A stretch of 64,000 nt of DNA from assembly GCA_910588065.1 (NCBI GenBank), contig CAJUPZ010000002.1, forward strand, positions 124,001 to 188,000, in the 5' to 3' direction. Each line of letters starts with the position of its first letter. Within the stretch, counting starts at the first letter, position 1. The notes beneath the pieces were generated by a model. That model saw only the letters and a list, made by a program, of their open reading frames with translations, had not been told where the DNA came from and ran no database searches. The position numbers and the translations under genes were made by a program. This DNA comes from an uncultured Muribaculaceae bacterium. Its GTDB lineage: Bacteria; Bacteroidota; Bacteroidia; Bacteroidales; Muribaculaceae. Shown here in pieces: positions 31,846 to 40,197 of this stretch.

Positions 31846-33633
31846 ATGAAAAATATCCGCAATTTCTGCATAATCGCTCACATTGACCACGGCAAGAGCA
31901 CGCTCGCCGACCGTCTGCTGGAATATACCCACACTGTGGCCGGAAAAGACCTGCAGGCGCAGGTGCTCGACGATATGGACCTTGAGCGTGAAAGGGGTAT
32001 AACTATCAAGAGCCATGCAATTCAGATGGACTATACATACGACAATGTCCACTATGCCCTGAATCTCATTGACACTCCGGGTCATGTCGACTTTTCGTAT
32101 GAAGTGTCGCGAAGCATAGCCGCATGCGAGGGTGCCCTGCTGATTGTGGATGCCTCGCAGGGCATTCAGGCCCAGACAATCTCCAATCTCTACATGGCTA
32201 TCGAAAATGACCTTGAGATTATTCCGGTAATAAACAAGATAGACCTTGACAGCGCAAAGCCTGAGGAGGTTGAGGACCAGATTGTGGATCTGCTCGGCTG
32301 CGACCGCTCCGACATTATCCGTGCCAGCGGAAAAACCGGTGCCGGGGTTGAGGACATCCTCAAAGCTATCATCGAGCGGGTGCCGGCCCCGGAGGGCAAC
32401 CCCGACGCTCCGCTGCAGGCGCTTATATTCGACTCGGTTTTCAATCCCTTCCGCGGCATTATTGCTTATTTCAAGATTGTCAACGGCACAATACGCAAAA
32501 ATGATTTTGTCAAATTTGTAGCTACAGGCAAGGAGTATCATGCCGATGAGATAGGTGTGTTGAAAATGGATATGTGTCCACGTCAGGAACTTTCGGCTGG
32601 CAATGTCGGCTATATAATCTCAGGCATAAAAACCTCCAGAGAGGTGAAGGTGGGCGATACCATCACCCATGTTGACAATCCTTGTTCCGAAGCTATCGAC
32701 GGCTTCGAGGAGGTGAAACCTATGGTGTTTGCCGGCGTTTATCCGATTGAAACCGAAGATTTTGAAAATCTGCGCGCATCGCTTGAAAAACTTCAGCTCA
32801 ACGATGCCTCCCTCACTTTCCAGCCGGAAAGCTCTGCTGCCCTCGGCTTCGGATTCCGCTGCGGCTTTCTCGGACTGCTCCACATGGAAATCATACAGGA
32901 GCGTCTCGGGCGAGAATTTGACATGGATGTGATAACAACCGTGCCAAACGTATCCTACCGTGTGTATGACAAGCGCGGCGGCATGACCGAGGTTCACAAC
33001 CCCTCCGGACTTCCCGATGCCACTCTTATAGAGCGCATTGAAGAACCGTACATCAGAGCCTCCATTATCACTGTCGCCGAATTCATAGGACCGATAATGA
33101 CATTGTGCCTGGGCAAGCGTGGCATACTTGTGAAGCAGGAGTATATATCGGGCAACCGTATGGAAATGACCTTCGATATGCCGCTCGGCGAGATTGTGAT
33201 CGATTTCTACGATAAGCTGAAAAGCATCTCCAAAGGCTATGCATCATTTGACTATCATCTGCACGACTTCAGAGAGTCCAAGCTTGTGAAACTCGATATT
33301 CTGCTCAACGGCGAGAGTGTCGATGCCCTGAGCACCCTCACTCATGTTGACAACTCGGTGACATTCGGCCGCAGAATGTGCGAGAAGCTGAAGGAACTCA
33401 TTCCCAGACAGCAGTTTGACATAGCCATTCAGGCCGCGATCGGCGCCAAGATTATAGCGCGCGAAACAATCAAGGCTGTGCGCAAGGATGTGACCGCGAA
33501 GTGTTATGGAGGTGACATATCCCGTAAGCGCAAACTACTTGAAAAACAGAAAAAAGGCAAGAAGCGGATGAAGCAGATCGGCTCGGTTGAGGTGCCGCAG
33601 AAAGCATTCCTCGCTGTTCTGAAACTCGACTGA
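31846..33633 (+). CDS. lepA: Elongation factor 4 (LepA)
   Basis: A 595-residue translational GTPase that back-translocates or remodels ribosomes. The start is ATG 31846 (MKNIRNFCIIAHIDHGKSTL); the TTG at 31813 lies in the promoter. G motifs: AHIDHGKST, RGITI, DTPGHVDF, NKIDL. The LepA-specific C-terminal domain ends CYGGDISRKRKLLEKQKKGK... VPQKAFLAVLKLD. Length is standard. Confidence 0.97.
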   Translation: MKNIRNFCIIAHIDHGKSTLADRLLEYTHTVAGKDLQAQVLDDMDLERERGITIKSHAIQMDYTYDNVHYALNLIDTPGHVDFSYEVSRSIAACEGALLIVDASQGIQAQTISNLYMAIENDLEIIPVINKIDLDSAKPEEVEDQIVDLLGCDRSDIIRASGKTGAGVEDILKAIIERVPAPEGNPDAPLQALIFDSVFNPFRGIIAYFKIVNGTIRKNDFVKFVATGKEYHADEIGVLKMDMCPRQELSAGNVGYIISGIKTSREVKVGDTITHVDNPCSEAIDGFEEVKPMVFAGVYPIETEDFENLRASLEKLQLNDASLTFQPESSAALGFGFRCGFLGLLHMEIIQERLGREFDMDVITTVPNVSYRVYDKRGGMTEVHNPSGLPDATLIERIEEPYIRASIITVAEFIGPIMTLCLGKRGILVKQEYISGNRMEMTFDMPLGEIVIDFYDKLKSISKGYASFDYHLHDFRESKLVKLDILLNGESVDALSTLTHVDNSVTFGRRMCEKLKELIPRQQFDIAIQAAIGAKIIARETIKAVRKDVTAKCYGGDISRKRKLLEKQKKGKKRMKQIGSVEVPQKAFLAVLKLD

Positions 33634-33702
33634 TGCCGCCACAGCGGCTGCTTTCAGACGCTCCGCGCCTACCCCTTATAACTGAAATTTAAAAGTTTAA
33701 GC

Positions 33703-35121
33703 ATGACAAACAATCATGACTCTAAAGAATCTGTGGCCGATTCAACTGTTGCACACAGATTGCCGTTCTATGCCGCGCGACAGGCGATACGTCGCCATGC
33801 GTCGGGTGGTAACATTCTGATTATGGCCACGGTATTGGCAATGGTAATAGCCAATATCCCCGCAATCAACCACTACTACTTTGATTTCTGGAATCAGGAA
33901 GTGCGCCTGCAGATCGGCGACTTCAACCTGTTCAGCCACAGCGGCCATCCCATGAGTGTGCTATCGTTTATCAACGATGCCCTGATGGCTATCTTTTTCT
34001 TTTCCATCGGCCTTGAAATCAAGCGCGAGGTGCTTGTCGGTGAACTATCCTCATTCCGTCAGGCATTGCTGCCCATCATGGGTGCCGTCGGCGGTATGAT
34101 TGTGCCGGTGGCTATCTACTTTTTTCTTTCCAAAGGCACCGATTACAGCGGTGGAGCTGCAATACCGATGGCTACCGATATCGCGTTTTCGCTTGGCGTG
34201 CTCGCGATGCTTGGCAAGAGGGTGCCGCTGTCGCTGAAAATCTTCCTTACCACGCTCGCTGTTGTGGACGACATCGGTGGCATAATCGTTATAGCCGCTT
34301 TCTACTCCACCCATATTGAATGGACCCTGCTGCTATATGCTGTCGGCATCCTCGGCCTGCTGCTCCTCGGCAGCTCCATGTATATAAAGAGCAAGGTTTT
34401 CTATCTTGGACTCGGCGGGGTTGTGTGGTTTCTGTTCCTCAATTCCGGAGTGCATCCCACTATCGCCGGCGTGCTTGTTGCATTCTGTGTGCCCGCCACC
34501 CCGGTGTTTGAACCCAAGAAGTACGTGCGTGCCATCCGTACCTCCATATCCCATTTCAACAAGGAGGATGATGAGAGCCTGAGCGGACGCACCATTCTGA
34601 ACAAACAGCAGATGAACTGGCTCAAGGAGATAGAGAGCGCCTCGGACAAGGTCATTTCTCCGCTTCAGGACCTTGAAGACACACTCCATGCAGTTGTCAA
34701 CAATTTCATTGTGCCACTGTTTGCCTTTGCCAATGCCGGCATTCTGCTGCTTGGCCTTGACCCCGCATCGGTGGTGGAGGGGATAAGCCTCGCCATAATC
34801 TGCGGATTGGTGATCGGCAAATTCTCAGGCATATTGCTCTTTTCATGGCTCACCGTCAAGCTCAGGCTTGCTCCGATGCCCCATCGCTCTAACTGGCTGA
34901 TGGTTGCCTCTGTGGCGATGCTCGGCGGTATCGGCTTCACTGTTTCGCTCTTCATTGCCAACCTGTCATTCTCCGGTATGGGTGAGCATGGCGCCGACCT
35001 GCTGAATCATGCCAAGCTCGGTATTGTTGTCGGCTCGGTGCTCTCAGGTCTGCTCGGATTCCTGCTGCTTCACCACTTCCTGCCTAAGGAGAGGATAGAC
35101 GAAGAGGCTGAGGAAGCGTAG
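33703..35121 (+). CDS. nhaA: Na+/H+ antiporter NhaA
   Basis: A 472-residue inner-membrane antiporter with about twelve hydrophobic segments. The ion-binding pair lies in TLAVVDDIGGIIVIAAFY (equivalent to Asp163-Asp164 of E. coli) and the family motif ATDIAFSLGVLAMLGKRVP is intact. It is longer than E. coli NhaA (388) through an N-terminal extension and a cytosolic loop (HFNKEDDESLSGRTILNKQQ). It exports sodium at high pH or salt. Confidence 0.95.
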   Translation: MTNNHDSKESVADSTVAHRLPFYAARQAIRRHASGGNILIMATVLAMVIANIPAINHYYFDFWNQEVRLQIGDFNLFSHSGHPMSVLSFINDALMAIFFFSIGLEIKREVLVGELSSFRQALLPIMGAVGGMIVPVAIYFFLSKGTDYSGGAAIPMATDIAFSLGVLAMLGKRVPLSLKIFLTTLAVVDDIGGIIVIAAFYSTHIEWTLLLYAVGILGLLLLGSSMYIKSKVFYLGLGGVVWFLFLNSGVHPTIAGVLVAFCVPATPVFEPKKYVRAIRTSISHFNKEDDESLSGRTILNKQQMNWLKEIESASDKVISPLQDLEDTLHAVVNNFIVPLFAFANAGILLLGLDPASVVEGISLAIICGLVIGKFSGILLFSWLTVKLRLAPMPHRSNWLMVASVAMLGGIGFTVSLFIANLSFSGMGEHGADLLNHAKLGIVVGSVLSGLLGFLLLHHFLPKERIDEEAEEA

Positions 35122-35142
35122 TGTCTGTACTGAACAAATTCG

Positions 35143-35173
35143 GAGGCTGCCCTGATATTTTCGGGGCAGCCTC
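35143..35173 (+). terminator. Terminator after nhaA
   Basis: The stem GAGGCTGCCC / GGGCAGCCTC is followed by TTGCTTATTT, about 20 bases after the stop. Confidence 0.75.
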
Positions 35174-35196
35174 TTGCTTATTTCACATTTAATTGT

Positions 35197-35204
35197 TAAT
35201 TTTG
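35197..35204 (+). promoter_or_regulatory. -7 box of the rprXY operon
   Basis: TAATTTTG with TTGC about 19 bp upstream; it gives a leader of about 115 bases before ATG 35324. Confidence 0.5.
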
Positions 35205-35323
35205 ACGCGAATTGTTAAAATCAAGTCATTTTTTTGAATCCGGGCATAACAATCGGCCACACTTGGTTGTTAACATAATATAGTTTAAAATGCTATAAAC
35301 CGGAAGCAATTTCTACTGAGATT

Positions 35324-36847
35324 ATGAAAAAATCTACAATTTGGTCTATCACCATCATCATGGCCCTGACATTTGCAGGTTTGCTGTACGTGCAGGTCAT
35401 GTATATGAAGAATATGATCAAAATGCGTGACGACCAGTTTGCCGAGGGAGTGAAACGCAGCCTCTACGCTGTGACAACCTCGCTTGAACAGGACGAAACC
35501 AAATATTACATAGAGGAGGATGTGGCATGGATTGAGACATCAGTGCTGCCACGCTTCTCAACCGGCGGCAAGGCTCAGGGAGGTATACAGTACTCCTTCA
35601 CCACAGCTGACGGAGATGAGGGTTCGCTCATACTGCAGGGCGACCTCACCAAGCTTGCCCCTCCCGGGGTTGGCTCTCAGTCTGTGGGCAAGCAGCAGTC
35701 AATGCATGAGATTCTCAGAAATCAGTACCTGTATCAGAAGAGCCTTCTGGACGAGGTGATTTTCCGTATGATAAGCCAGAGCAGCAACCGTCCGCTCACC
35801 CAGAGAGCCGACTCGGCCAGGGTGGCCACCTATCTGCGCATGGAGTTTGACAACAATGGCCTCGACCTGCCGTTTGAATTTGCAGTGGTAAACCGCAACG
35901 GTGTGCCTGTCTATCATTCAACCGGCTACAACCCGCAGGATAGCGGCGATGACAATATGTTTGTCCAGACCCTCTTCCCCAACGACACCAAAAACCTGAT
36001 GAATTATATCAAGGTGTATTTCCCCACCAAGCGCGACTACATTCTGTCGTCTGTCAGATACATCATACCGGCATTCATACTCACATTCATTCTGCTCGTG
36101 GTGTTTACCTGCACCATATTCCTTACATTCAGGCAAAAGAAACTCTCCGAGATGAAAAACGATTTCATCAACAACATGACCCACGAGTTCAAAACCCCCA
36201 TATCCACCATATCTCTTGCAGCTCAGATGCTCAATGATGGATCGGTGAGAAAGAGCCCCAAAATGCTCGAGCATATATCATCTGTTATAAATGATGAGAC
36301 CAAGCGTCTGAGATTCCAGGTGGAGAAGGTGCTCCAGATGTCCATGTTCGAGCGTCAGAAAGCCACCCTGAAATTGCAGGATATCGACGCAAATACAGCA
36401 ATAGCCAATATCATCCACACATTTAAAATCAAGGTGGAGAAATATGGCGGCAACATAGAGGCTGTGCTTGATGCCGAGGAGTCTACGGTGAATGTTGACG
36501 AAATGCACTTCACCAATGTCATCTTCAACCTGCTTGACAACGCTGTCAAGTATCGCCGTGAGGATGAGCCGCTGAAGCTCACTGTCACCACCAAGGATAT
36601 TCCCGGTGACAGAATCCGTATAGAGATTGCTGACAACGGCATAGGCATACGCAAGGAGGATCTCAAGAAAATATTCGAGAAATTCTACCGCGTGTCCACC
36701 GGCAACCGCCATGATGTCAAAGGCTTCGGCCTTGGCCTCGCCTATGTGCAGAAGATGGTGCACGAGCTCAAAGGCGAAATTTCGGTGGAGAGTGAACTTA
36801 ATTCAGGAACAAAATTTATAATAATATTACCACTAACTAAAAATTGA
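35324..36847 (+). CDS. rprX: Sensor histidine kinase, RprX-like
   Basis: A 507-residue inner-membrane kinase. TM1 at about 7-27 (IWSITIIMALTFAGLLYVQVM), a periplasmic sensor of about 215 residues and TM2 at about 243-268 (YIIPAFILTFILLVVFTCTIF). The kinase core has H-box MTHEFKTPISTISLA, N-box NVIFNLLDNAVKYR, and G boxes DNGIGIRKEDLKKIFEKFYR and GFGLGLAYV. No HAMP domain is evident. It resembles Bacteroides RprX in its N-terminus and in being paired with the next gene. The response regulator begins 5 bases after its stop. Confidence 0.9.
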   Translation: MKKSTIWSITIIMALTFAGLLYVQVMYMKNMIKMRDDQFAEGVKRSLYAVTTSLEQDETKYYIEEDVAWIETSVLPRFSTGGKAQGGIQYSFTTADGDEGSLILQGDLTKLAPPGVGSQSVGKQQSMHEILRNQYLYQKSLLDEVIFRMISQSSNRPLTQRADSARVATYLRMEFDNNGLDLPFEFAVVNRNGVPVYHSTGYNPQDSGDDNMFVQTLFPNDTKNLMNYIKVYFPTKRDYILSSVRYIIPAFILTFILLVVFTCTIFLTFRQKKLSEMKNDFINNMTHEFKTPISTISLAAQMLNDGSVRKSPKMLEHISSVINDETKRLRFQVEKVLQMSMFERQKATLKLQDIDANTAIANIIHTFKIKVEKYGGNIEAVLDAEESTVNVDEMHFTNVIFNLLDNAVKYRREDEPLKLTVTTKDIPGDRIRIEIADNGIGIRKEDLKKIFEKFYRVSTGNRHDVKGFGLGLAYVQKMVHELKGEISVESELNSGTKFIIILPLTKN

Positions 36848-36852
36848 AAATT

Positions 36853-37563
36853 ATGGAAGACCGTTTACGTATCCTACTGTGTGAGGATGATGAGAATCTG
36901 GGTATGCTCCTCAGAGAGTATCTCCAGGCAAAGGGCTTCAATGCCGACCTTTACGCCGACGGCGAGAGTGGATACAAGGCTTTCCTCAAAGGAAAGTATG
37001 ACCTGTGCGTGCTCGACGTCATGATGCCTAAGAAGGACGGCTTCGCTCTTGCAACTGAAATACGCACCGTAAATTCTGAAGTGCCCATTATCTTCCTCAC
37101 AGCGAAGTCTATCAAGGAAGATATTCTCGAAGGCTTCAAAATCGGTGCCGACGACTATATCACCAAGCCTTTCTCTATGGAAGAGCTCGTGTTCAGAATC
37201 GAGGCTATCCTGCGCCGCGTAAAAGGCAAAAAGGGCAAGGAGATAACCATGTACAAAATCGGCAAATTCACTTTCGACACTCAGAAGCAGGTGCTCATGA
37301 TTGACGACAAAGTGACAAAACTCACCACCAAGGAGTCTGAGCTGCTCAGCCTGCTTTGTGCACACGTCAACGAAATTCTCGAGAGAAATTTCGCACTCAA
37401 GACTATCTGGATTGACGACAACTACTTCAATGCACGCAGCATGGATGTTTACATCACAAAGCTCCGCAAGCATCTGCGCGAGGATCCCTCGATTGAAATC
37501 ATCAACATCCACGGCAAAGGCTACAAGCTCATTGCACCCGAACCCGAAGCAGCTGAAAACTAA
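36853..37563 (+). CDS. rprY: OmpR-family response regulator, RprY-like
   Basis: 236 residues from ATG 36853 (MEDRLRILLCEDDENLG); the in-frame TTG at 36844 overlaps the kinase stop and is not needed. Receiver with acidic pocket CEDD, phosphoacceptor Asp in LCVLDVMMPKKDG, and FLTAKS and KPFSMEEL. The C-terminal winged helix (KLTTKESELLSLL, ARSMDVYITKLRKHL) binds DNA. RprY homologues regulate respiration and stress genes in this phylum. A terminator follows. Confidence 0.92.
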   Translation: MEDRLRILLCEDDENLGMLLREYLQAKGFNADLYADGESGYKAFLKGKYDLCVLDVMMPKKDGFALATEIRTVNSEVPIIFLTAKSIKEDILEGFKIGADDYITKPFSMEELVFRIEAILRRVKGKKGKEITMYKIGKFTFDTQKQVLMIDDKVTKLTTKESELLSLLCAHVNEILERNFALKTIWIDDNYFNARSMDVYITKLRKHLREDPSIEIINIHGKGYKLIAPEPEAAEN

Positions 37564-37586
37564 ACCGATACCCTCTCAAACCATAA

Positions 37587-37617
37587 ATGCGGCCCACTTC
37601 CGGACCGCATTTTTTTT
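37587..37617 (+). terminator. Terminator after rprY
   Basis: The stem ATGCGGCCC / GGACCGCAT (one mismatch) with a 6-base loop and T7. Confidence 0.85.
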
Positions 37618-37751
37618 GCCTTCAATCTTCCGTGTATTATATATAATGTAATGAGTGACGTAAATTGCGATTAATTAGCAGTATATGCGGTAATTGCTCA
37701 AGTTGTCCAAATCAGCTGGTGATTGTTTAACTAAAATTAAGTATTACTCTA

Positions 37752-37782
37752 TTGATTTTGGTGAAAATAAAGCTTATATTTG
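37752..37782 (+). promoter_or_regulatory. Promoter of the small lipoprotein-serpin unit
   Basis: TTGA at 37752-37755 and TATATTTG at 37775-37782 have a 19-bp spacer, ahead of ATG 37838. Confidence 0.55.
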
Positions 37783-37837
37783 CGCTGTTTACTCATCTCG
37801 TTAAAGACTCATTCTTCAATATAAACCAATTATCATC

Positions 37838-37945
37838 ATGAAAAAGAAGATTATCTATCTTTTGTATGCAGTAGCATTGCTAAGCTCTGTCTCGCTGCTT
37901 TTTTCATGTAGTTCTGACCACATGTACTGGGTGACCTTCTCATAA
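37838..37945 (+). CDS. Tiny lipoprotein upstream of the serpin gene
   Basis: A 35-residue frame MKKKIIYLLYAVALLSSV... with a complete lipoprotein signal (lipobox LFSC, Cys near residue 24) and a mature peptide of only about 12 residues (CSSDHMYWVTFS). It has its own promoter 56 bp upstream and ends 52 bases before the serpin start, so both are probably on one transcript. The well-formed signal argues for real translation. It may be a micro-lipoprotein, a translated leader or the remnant of a longer lipoprotein. Confidence 0.5.
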   Translation: MKKKIIYLLYAVALLSSVSLLFSCSSDHMYWVTFS

Positions 37946-37997
37946 CACCAAATAGATAATTCCAATGAACTTGTCATATTTTTAAATAAGTAACATT

Positions 37998-39293
37998 ATG
38001 AAAGCAATTCTCTCTAAGTTGCTTGTAGCCGTATTCTGCATCGGCTATACCGCAACGCTCTATTCCTGCGACTCTGGTTCTGATTCCGGCGAGTCCAACA
38101 CCCTCACCCCGATAGAACTTTCGCGCGCAGAGGCTGAGGTGTCAACAAATCTCACCGACTTCTCTTTAGATCTTCTGAAAGCAATTGTGAATGATAATGA
38201 TGAAAACCATAACGTAGCGGTTTCTCCACTCGGAGCCGCTATGGTGTCAGGCATGATAGGCAATGCATTAGGTGATGTCGATCGAGCTGAGCTGATGGCA
38301 GCTCTACGCCTTGAAGGCAGTGACATTGACGCACTTAACACTTACTGCAATAAGTTGCTGTCAACACTTCCTACTCATGACAAGTCCTCAAACATGATTC
38401 TGGCAAATTCTTCCTGGTTAAATCAGGGTCTTGTCACAGTGGATGAGCAATACCGCGAAATTCTTGAATCAGTGTATGATTCGCAAGTTTTTATGGCCAA
38501 TTTCGGGAATTCTCAGATAGTAAGCGACATTAACACTTGGGCTAATAATGCTACAAATGGTGAAATTGCCAAAATAATTGACAGTGCCCCATCTGAAGGA
38601 GCCTATGGAGTTTGGTTGAATGCTCTGTATTTCAAAGGACATTGGGCTCAGAAATTTGATAAATCAAAAACAAAGCCGGCTGAATTTACTAAGGAAGATG
38701 GTTCTAAGGTAATGGTTGATATGATGGAGTCTGATAAGAAATTGATAGGCTACCGTCGGGTCTCAATTCCGCAAGGTGTTGTGCCATCATCCGGAAAAGA
38801 TCTCATCTACACCTCGTATGCAACATTGTTGTATGGCAACGGCGGATATGCTTTTACTGCAGTGATGCCGGATCCTAAGGTCTGCCTCCGGGAATTTGTT
38901 TCTTCACTTCCCTCGGACTTCTGGAAAAATATCAAAGCAGCGTTATCTTCTACAGGCAATGAGATTGTGAAAATGCCACGGCTTAGCCTTGATATCAATA
39001 CGGACCTGTATGCTCCTTTAAAATCTTTGGGGGCTGAGAATATATTCTTGAATGCAAAATTCCCTGCGCTGGCAAAAGAATCGGGCGCTGTGAGTAAATT
39101 TGTCCAAAATATTAATCTTGATGTGGATGAAGAGGGTTCTGTAGTAAAGGTTAAGACACAAGCTGTTTCCGGCATTACCTCAGATATCCCCACCGGCCCG
39201 ATTGTGTTTGATCGTCCATTCATTTACTTTATATGGGAGAAATCCACGGGAACGATTATCCTCGCCGGAGCTGTTATGGATCCTGCCGAGTAA
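37998..39293 (+). CDS. Serpin-family protease inhibitor lipoprotein
   Basis: A 431-residue lipoprotein (lipobox LYSC, Cys24, then an acidic SGSDSGES tether). The serpin fold is clear: FSLDLLKAI, NVAVSPLGAAMVSGMIGNA, NGEIAKIID, VWLNALYFKGHWAQKFD, and the C-terminal FDRPFIYFIWEKSTGTIILAG. The reactive loop is VDEEGSVVKVKTQAVSGITS. P17-P14 (EEGS) is inhibitor-like, but P12-P9 are VKVK instead of the usual small alanines; P1 would fall near Thr-Ser in GITSD. Surface bacterial serpins such as Tannerella miropin inhibit host or competitor proteases; whether this one is inhibitory is open. A terminator follows. Confidence 0.92.
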   Translation: MKAILSKLLVAVFCIGYTATLYSCDSGSDSGESNTLTPIELSRAEAEVSTNLTDFSLDLLKAIVNDNDENHNVAVSPLGAAMVSGMIGNALGDVDRAELMAALRLEGSDIDALNTYCNKLLSTLPTHDKSSNMILANSSWLNQGLVTVDEQYREILESVYDSQVFMANFGNSQIVSDINTWANNATNGEIAKIIDSAPSEGAYGVWLNALYFKGHWAQKFDKSKTKPAEFTKEDGSKVMVDMMESDKKLIGYRRVSIPQGVVPSSGKDLIYTSYATLLYGNGGYAFTAVMPDPKVCLREFVSSLPSDFWKNIKAALSSTGNEIVKMPRLSLDINTDLYAPLKSLGAENIFLNAKFPALAKESGAVSKFVQNINLDVDEEGSVVKVKTQAVSGITSDIPTGPIVFDRPFIYFIWEKSTGTIILAGAVMDPAE

Positions 39294-39317
39294 ACATCGT
39301 TTGCCATTCATCAAATA

Positions 39318-39347
39318 AACAGCCTGCCACCGGGCAGGCTGTTTTCT
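39318..39347 (+). terminator. Terminator after the serpin gene
   Basis: The stem AACAGCCTGCC / GGCAGGCTGTT with a 4-base loop, followed by TTCTCT. Confidence 0.8.
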
Positions 39348-39398
39348 CTCTATCCCATCCTCCTCGCAAGTTTGCTGCGTGAATATTTTTGTGCCGGA

Positions 39399-39430
39399 TT
39401 TGGCATATAGCTGAATTTTGCATAACTTTG
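39399..39430 (+). promoter_or_regulatory. Promoter of the GH25 gene
   Basis: TTTG at 39399-39402 and TAACTTTG at 39423-39430 have a 20-bp spacer. The only usable ATG is 39436, just 5 bases past the -7 box, so the transcript may be leaderless. Confidence 0.6.
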
Positions 39431-39435
39431 TATTT

Positions 39436-40155
39436 ATGCAGAAAATCATCAAAATACTCTCTCTCGCATTCTTTGTCGGGATTGCCTGCTTCATCTTCTT
39501 TTTGGTTGTAACCGGAAGAGGGGAGACAAATCCGCCGCTCAGCGTAGAGCGCTTTGAGGTGAAAGGTGCTGATATTTCCGCTCACAATGGCAATATAGAT
39601 TTCAGCATTCTCAAAAATGAAGGCATAGAATTTGTTTATATAAAAAGCACGGAAGGCGCCGGTTTCAAGGACCGACGCTTTCACCATAATTTCCGCAAAG
39701 CAAAGGAGGCCGGCATCAAGGTCGGTGCATACCACTTCTTCCGGTTTGATAGCCCAGGATATATGCAGGCTCTGAATTTGATGCACAGCATCAGGGGCAA
39801 GCAGCTGGATCTTCCCGTTGCCATTGATGTTGAGGAGTGGACAAATCCATCTGACAGGCATACCGAAGACATTATCACGGAAATAAAGCAGATGGCTGAA
39901 ACGCTTCAGCGCAATGGATACAGGGTAATCATCTATACCAATAAAGAGGGTCTGCAACGGTTTTACGCCAATGCTCTCGAAGCCTACCCTCTGTGGCTAT
40001 GTTCATTCACAGACATAAACCCGGATATAGATTGGCATTTCTGGCAATACTCGCACCGCGGGCTTATCAAAGGGCTCGAAAGGCAGCTGGATATGAATGT
40101 GTTCAATGGCACACGCGACGATTGGGCCCGTTTTACCGGAGATTTGCCACAATAA
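39436..40155 (+). CDS. GH25-family lysozyme
   Basis: 239 residues from ATG 39436 (MQKIIKILSLAFFVGIACF); the in-frame TTG at 39418 lies in the promoter. An N-terminal membrane anchor or uncleaved signal precedes a single GH25 barrel: KGADISAHNGNIDFSIL, FVYIKSTEGAGFKD, GAYHFF, the catalytic DVEEW (in LPVAIDVEEW) and the final strand WHFWQYSHRG. It hydrolyses beta-1,4 muramyl linkages in peptidoglycan. It may act in wall turnover or against other bacteria; porU follows 42 bases downstream without a clear promoter. Confidence 0.92.
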   Translation: MQKIIKILSLAFFVGIACFIFFLVVTGRGETNPPLSVERFEVKGADISAHNGNIDFSILKNEGIEFVYIKSTEGAGFKDRRFHHNFRKAKEAGIKVGAYHFFRFDSPGYMQALNLMHSIRGKQLDLPVAIDVEEWTNPSDRHTEDIITEIKQMAETLQRNGYRVIIYTNKEGLQRFYANALEAYPLWLCSFTDINPDIDWHFWQYSHRGLIKGLERQLDMNVFNGTRDDWARFTGDLPQ

Positions 40156-40197
40156 TAGCCGGACGTAAGCGTTGTTAATCAAAACAAGAATTGAAAT

